DNA of 24,898 nt from Clostridiales bacterium (GTDB lineage: Bacteria; Bacillota; Clostridia; Lachnospirales; Lachnospiraceae). The notes beneath the pieces are model-generated. The model worked only from the letters and a program-made list of their open reading frames with translations. It made no database searches and had not been told where the DNA came from. The stretch spans positions 1 to 24,898 of the forward strand of contig JAAZDA010000199.1 of NCBI GenBank assembly GCA_012512995.1, in the 5' to 3' direction. The position numbers and the translations under genes are program-made. This document shows positions 23,167-24,898 of this stretch, in pieces. How positions within the stretch are numbered: position 1 is the stretch's first letter; each line of letters begins with the position of its first letter.

Positions 23167-24240
23167 ATGCAGCATGAAAATAACGATGTTGAGTCGATGC
23201 GTGAAAGCATGATGAAAATTCATGATGCAGGGCAGTATCTGCTCAGCATAATTAATGACAGTCTCGATTATCAGAGGATAGGAGCCGGTGGACTGAAACT
23301 GGAACCTGAAATTGTCCGTACAGAGCAGATGGTAAAGAGCATAACAGAACTTGCAATACACGCTAACAAGGATAAAAAGGTCGATGTAAGGGTTGTAAAT
23401 AAAGGCGTCAACAACAGTGCATACATACTTGTTGATCCAATTCGTACGACACAGGTTTTCGTGAATCTGCTGTCAAATGTAATTAAATTCACTCCCGCCG
23501 GCGGTACGGTAGAGATAACAATTGAGGTCATTGACAGAAAGCCGGGCAAAGTACATGACCGTATATCAGTGTCGGATACAGGGATAGGAATGAGTGAAGA
23601 ATTCCTGAAAAATGGTATTTTCAAGCCGTTTTCACAGGAACATAATGGAGTGACTCCGGTATATGCGGGGACCGGCCTTGGGCTTTCCATCGCAAAAGAA
23701 CTCCTTGATCTTATGGGTGCAACTATCAAGGTCAAAAGTGAGCCTGGCGAGGGAACAACATTCACTGTGGATATTGACTTCGAAATTGTAAGCGATGAAA
23801 AGGCTGAGCAATTTCTTGAGTCGAAAGAAGAAAAGGAATCAGAACTTGAGCCAAAACTTGATGGAATTAAGGTGCTTCTTGTTGAAGACCACCCGCTTAA
23901 TGCGGAAATTGCCATAAAGCTTCTGGAAAAGGTGGGGTGTGTGGTGACCTGGGCTGAGAACGGGGAAATCGGAGTTGATGATTTCATAAAGTCAGACATG
24001 TTTCAATATGATGCCGTTCTTATGGATATCAGGATGCCTGTAATGAATGGACTAGAGGCTTCCAAGGCAATACGCAGAATGGACAGGAGCGACGCGAAGA
24101 GCGTGCCGATCATCGCAATGACAGCAAATGCGTATGAAGATGATATAAGGGCATCAACGGAAGCCGGCATGAACGGCTATCTGACAAAGCCGTTCAATCC
24201 GCAGAAATTATATGAAACAATCGGCAAATGCCTGATATGA
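23167..24240 (+). CDS. histidine-kinase-like ATPase plus receiver, lacking the phospho-accepting His
   Basis: 357 residues. It begins MQHENNDVESMRESMMKIHD then QYLLSIINDSLDYQRIGAGG, which aligns with the second helix of the dimerisation domain in the preceding kinase (SLSNIIESSKYLLSLVNDSL). The first helix with the H box, and any sensor domain, are absent. The ATPase part is complete (NLLSNVIKFT, VSDTGIGMSEEF, AGTGLGLSIAKEL), as is the receiver (VEDHPLNAEIA, AVLMDIRMPVMNG, IAMTANAYED, TKPFNP). The frame is closed by a stop at 23149, so a longer start in this frame is impossible. It may be a truncated duplicate, or a protein that acts on the neighbour's histidine. Ribosome site is weak. Confidence 0.8.
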   Translation: MQHENNDVESMRESMMKIHDAGQYLLSIINDSLDYQRIGAGGLKLEPEIVRTEQMVKSITELAIHANKDKKVDVRVVNKGVNNSAYILVDPIRTTQVFVNLLSNVIKFTPAGGTVEITIEVIDRKPGKVHDRISVSDTGIGMSEEFLKNGIFKPFSQEHNGVTPVYAGTGLGLSIAKELLDLMGATIKVKSEPGEGTTFTVDIDFEIVSDEKAEQFLESKEEKESELEPKLDGIKVLLVEDHPLNAEIAIKLLEKVGCVVTWAENGEIGVDDFIKSDMFQYDAVLMDIRMPVMNGLEASKAIRRMDRSDAKSVPIIAMTANAYEDDIRASTEAGMNGYLTKPFNPQKLYETIGKCLI

Positions 24241-24264
24241 AGATGGCATAGAATCGCACTTTTT

Positions 24265-24296
24265 GGAGGGGTCGTAAACACGGCTCCTCCTTTTTT
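24265..24296 (+). terminator. strong rho-independent terminator
   Basis: GGAGGGGTCGT (24265-24275) pairs with ACGGCTCCTCC (24280-24290) over 11 positions, two of them G-T, with the four-base loop AAAC, followed by six T. It ends the kinase operon 25 bases after the stop codon. Confidence 0.92.
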
Positions 24297-24416
24297 GCGC
24301 TATTGACATGAAGACGGCATACCTTGTGAGACTCTTCCGTGTGAGAATGACGTGACGGGTGTGAGATGTAAACCCCTGAATTTGATTACTAAATCACGGA
24401 GGAGAAAACGAACAAT

Positions 24417-24898
24417 ATGAAAAAGAAAGTCACAAGAATTCTTGCCATGATAATGATGGCTACGCTGGTCATTACCGGAGCACTGATGTCACCGATCGGA
24501 AAGATGAAGGTGGAGGCGGCAGTCGGAAATGTTTATGCAACAAATTTAAATATTGGAGATTATATAGAAGCTGGTGATACGGTAGAGGTGGGATGGAATC
24601 AACAAACATCAACTGCTCGTGGGGATTTGATGTATAGAGTAAACGGAGTCGTAGTAAGCCTTAACGAACGTATACTCGGAGGCACAAGTGGAACAATTAC
24701 ATTCAGTCAATTACAGCAATTTGCACCTGGGTATGACTATTATAAAGTAATTGACAAACAACTTGTCCTTCAAGGATTATACGATGTGCTGATCGAAGGC
24801 GTCAGTGGCACTCCAGGAGCAACTTCCACTTCGTCAAATTCCGGTTCAGTCTGTTCCCACACATATGAATGGGTGGAGACCGAGGCGGCTACTGATAC
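24417..24898 (+). CDS. exported surface protein, N-terminal part (runs off the window)
   Basis: ATG 24417 has GGAGGAG (24398-24404) 12 bases upstream and is open to the window end (160 codons). MKKKVTRILAMIMMATLVIT then ALMSPIGKMKVEAAV is a signal peptide with a likely cleavage after VEAA. The next ~110 residues (NVYATNLNIGDYIEAGDTVE, LMYRVNGVVVSLNERILGG) form a beta-rich domain I do not recognise. After a Thr/Ser/Gly linker comes CSHTYEWVETEAAT, the start of a cysteine/histidine repeat type found in many Lachnospiraceae cell-surface proteins. A surface or adhesion role is likely, but unproven. Confidence 0.8.
   Translation, partial: MKKKVTRILAMIMMATLVITGALMSPIGKMKVEAAVGNVYATNLNIGDYIEAGDTVEVGWNQQTSTARGDLMYRVNGVVVSLNERILGGTSGTITFSQLQQFAPGYDYYKVIDKQLVLQGLYDVLIEGVSGTPGATSTSSNSGSVCSHTYEWVETEAATD

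Noticed and set aside
23271..23999. 242-codon open frame on the minus strand
   Set aside because: It lies fully opposite the second kinase-receiver gene, whose motifs are unmistakable; the antisense protein is Ser/Ile/Pro-rich without domain marks or a ribosome site.
24303..24331. TTGACA as -35 box for the last gene
   Set aside because: No acceptable -10 hexamer lies 16-18 bases downstream (GTGAGA only).
1..24898. tRNA, rRNA, insertion sequences, phage genes
   Set aside because: No T-loop/acceptor patterns, ribosomal signatures, transposase or integrase motifs were recognised on either strand.

Overview
The window reads as chromosome from a Clostridia-type Firmicute, most likely a Lachnospiraceae gut or rumen anaerobe. 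This is an inference from protein style (the FHRPSC-tailed metallo-beta-lactamase-fold protein, a stand-alone DAK-type domain, an AgrC/AgrA-like pair, hybrid kinases), moderate GC, strong GGAGG ribosome sites and nearly all genes lying on the + strand.

Two very different halves are visible. From 1 to about 14,700 the DNA is a gene graveyard. A few genes look whole: dtd, a small membrane protein, a DUF4143-type ATPase, a DAK-like domain protein, an AlbA_2 protein and an AAC(3)-type acetyltransferase. Between them lie shortened, frameshifted or fused pieces of a ComEC-like hydrolase, a Nudix protein, alpha/beta hydrolases, rhodanese, AbiEii toxin, a second DUF4143 ATPase, a pilin, a DUF1275-like protein, GH38 mannosidase and a YtcJ-like amidohydrolase. 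Many pieces are diverged copies of other parts of the same window. The ancestral order dtd - rhodanese - membrane protein can be rebuilt from three partial copies (2001-3271, 7065-7370, 8346-8589). The ComEC-like gene is present three times (1-1086, 4078-4245, 6422-6643), the last two as internally deleted, still open mini-genes. The tails of the acetyltransferase and the amidohydrolase also recur (7483-7528, 17714-17816). Where donor and deleted copy can be compared, most deletion joints fall on short direct repeats.

From about 14,850 to the end the genes are mostly intact. They are a small Smr protein, a DEAD-box RNA helicase, a class II aldolase, a LytTR response regulator overlapping a GHKL histidine kinase (AgrA/AgrC-like, but with no agrB/agrD in view), a small exported acidic protein with its own terminator, a 796-residue hybrid kinase, a second kinase-receiver protein lacking the phospho-accepting histidine, a strong terminator, and the start of an exported surface protein. 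This half looks like housekeeping plus a signalling cluster.

No tRNA, rRNA, CRISPR array, transposase or integrase gene was seen. The most interesting observations are the multi-copy, deletion-eroded locus with microhomology joints, and a 12-bp repeat that sits both as an inverted array in front of the AlbA_2 gene and as three tandem units inside it.
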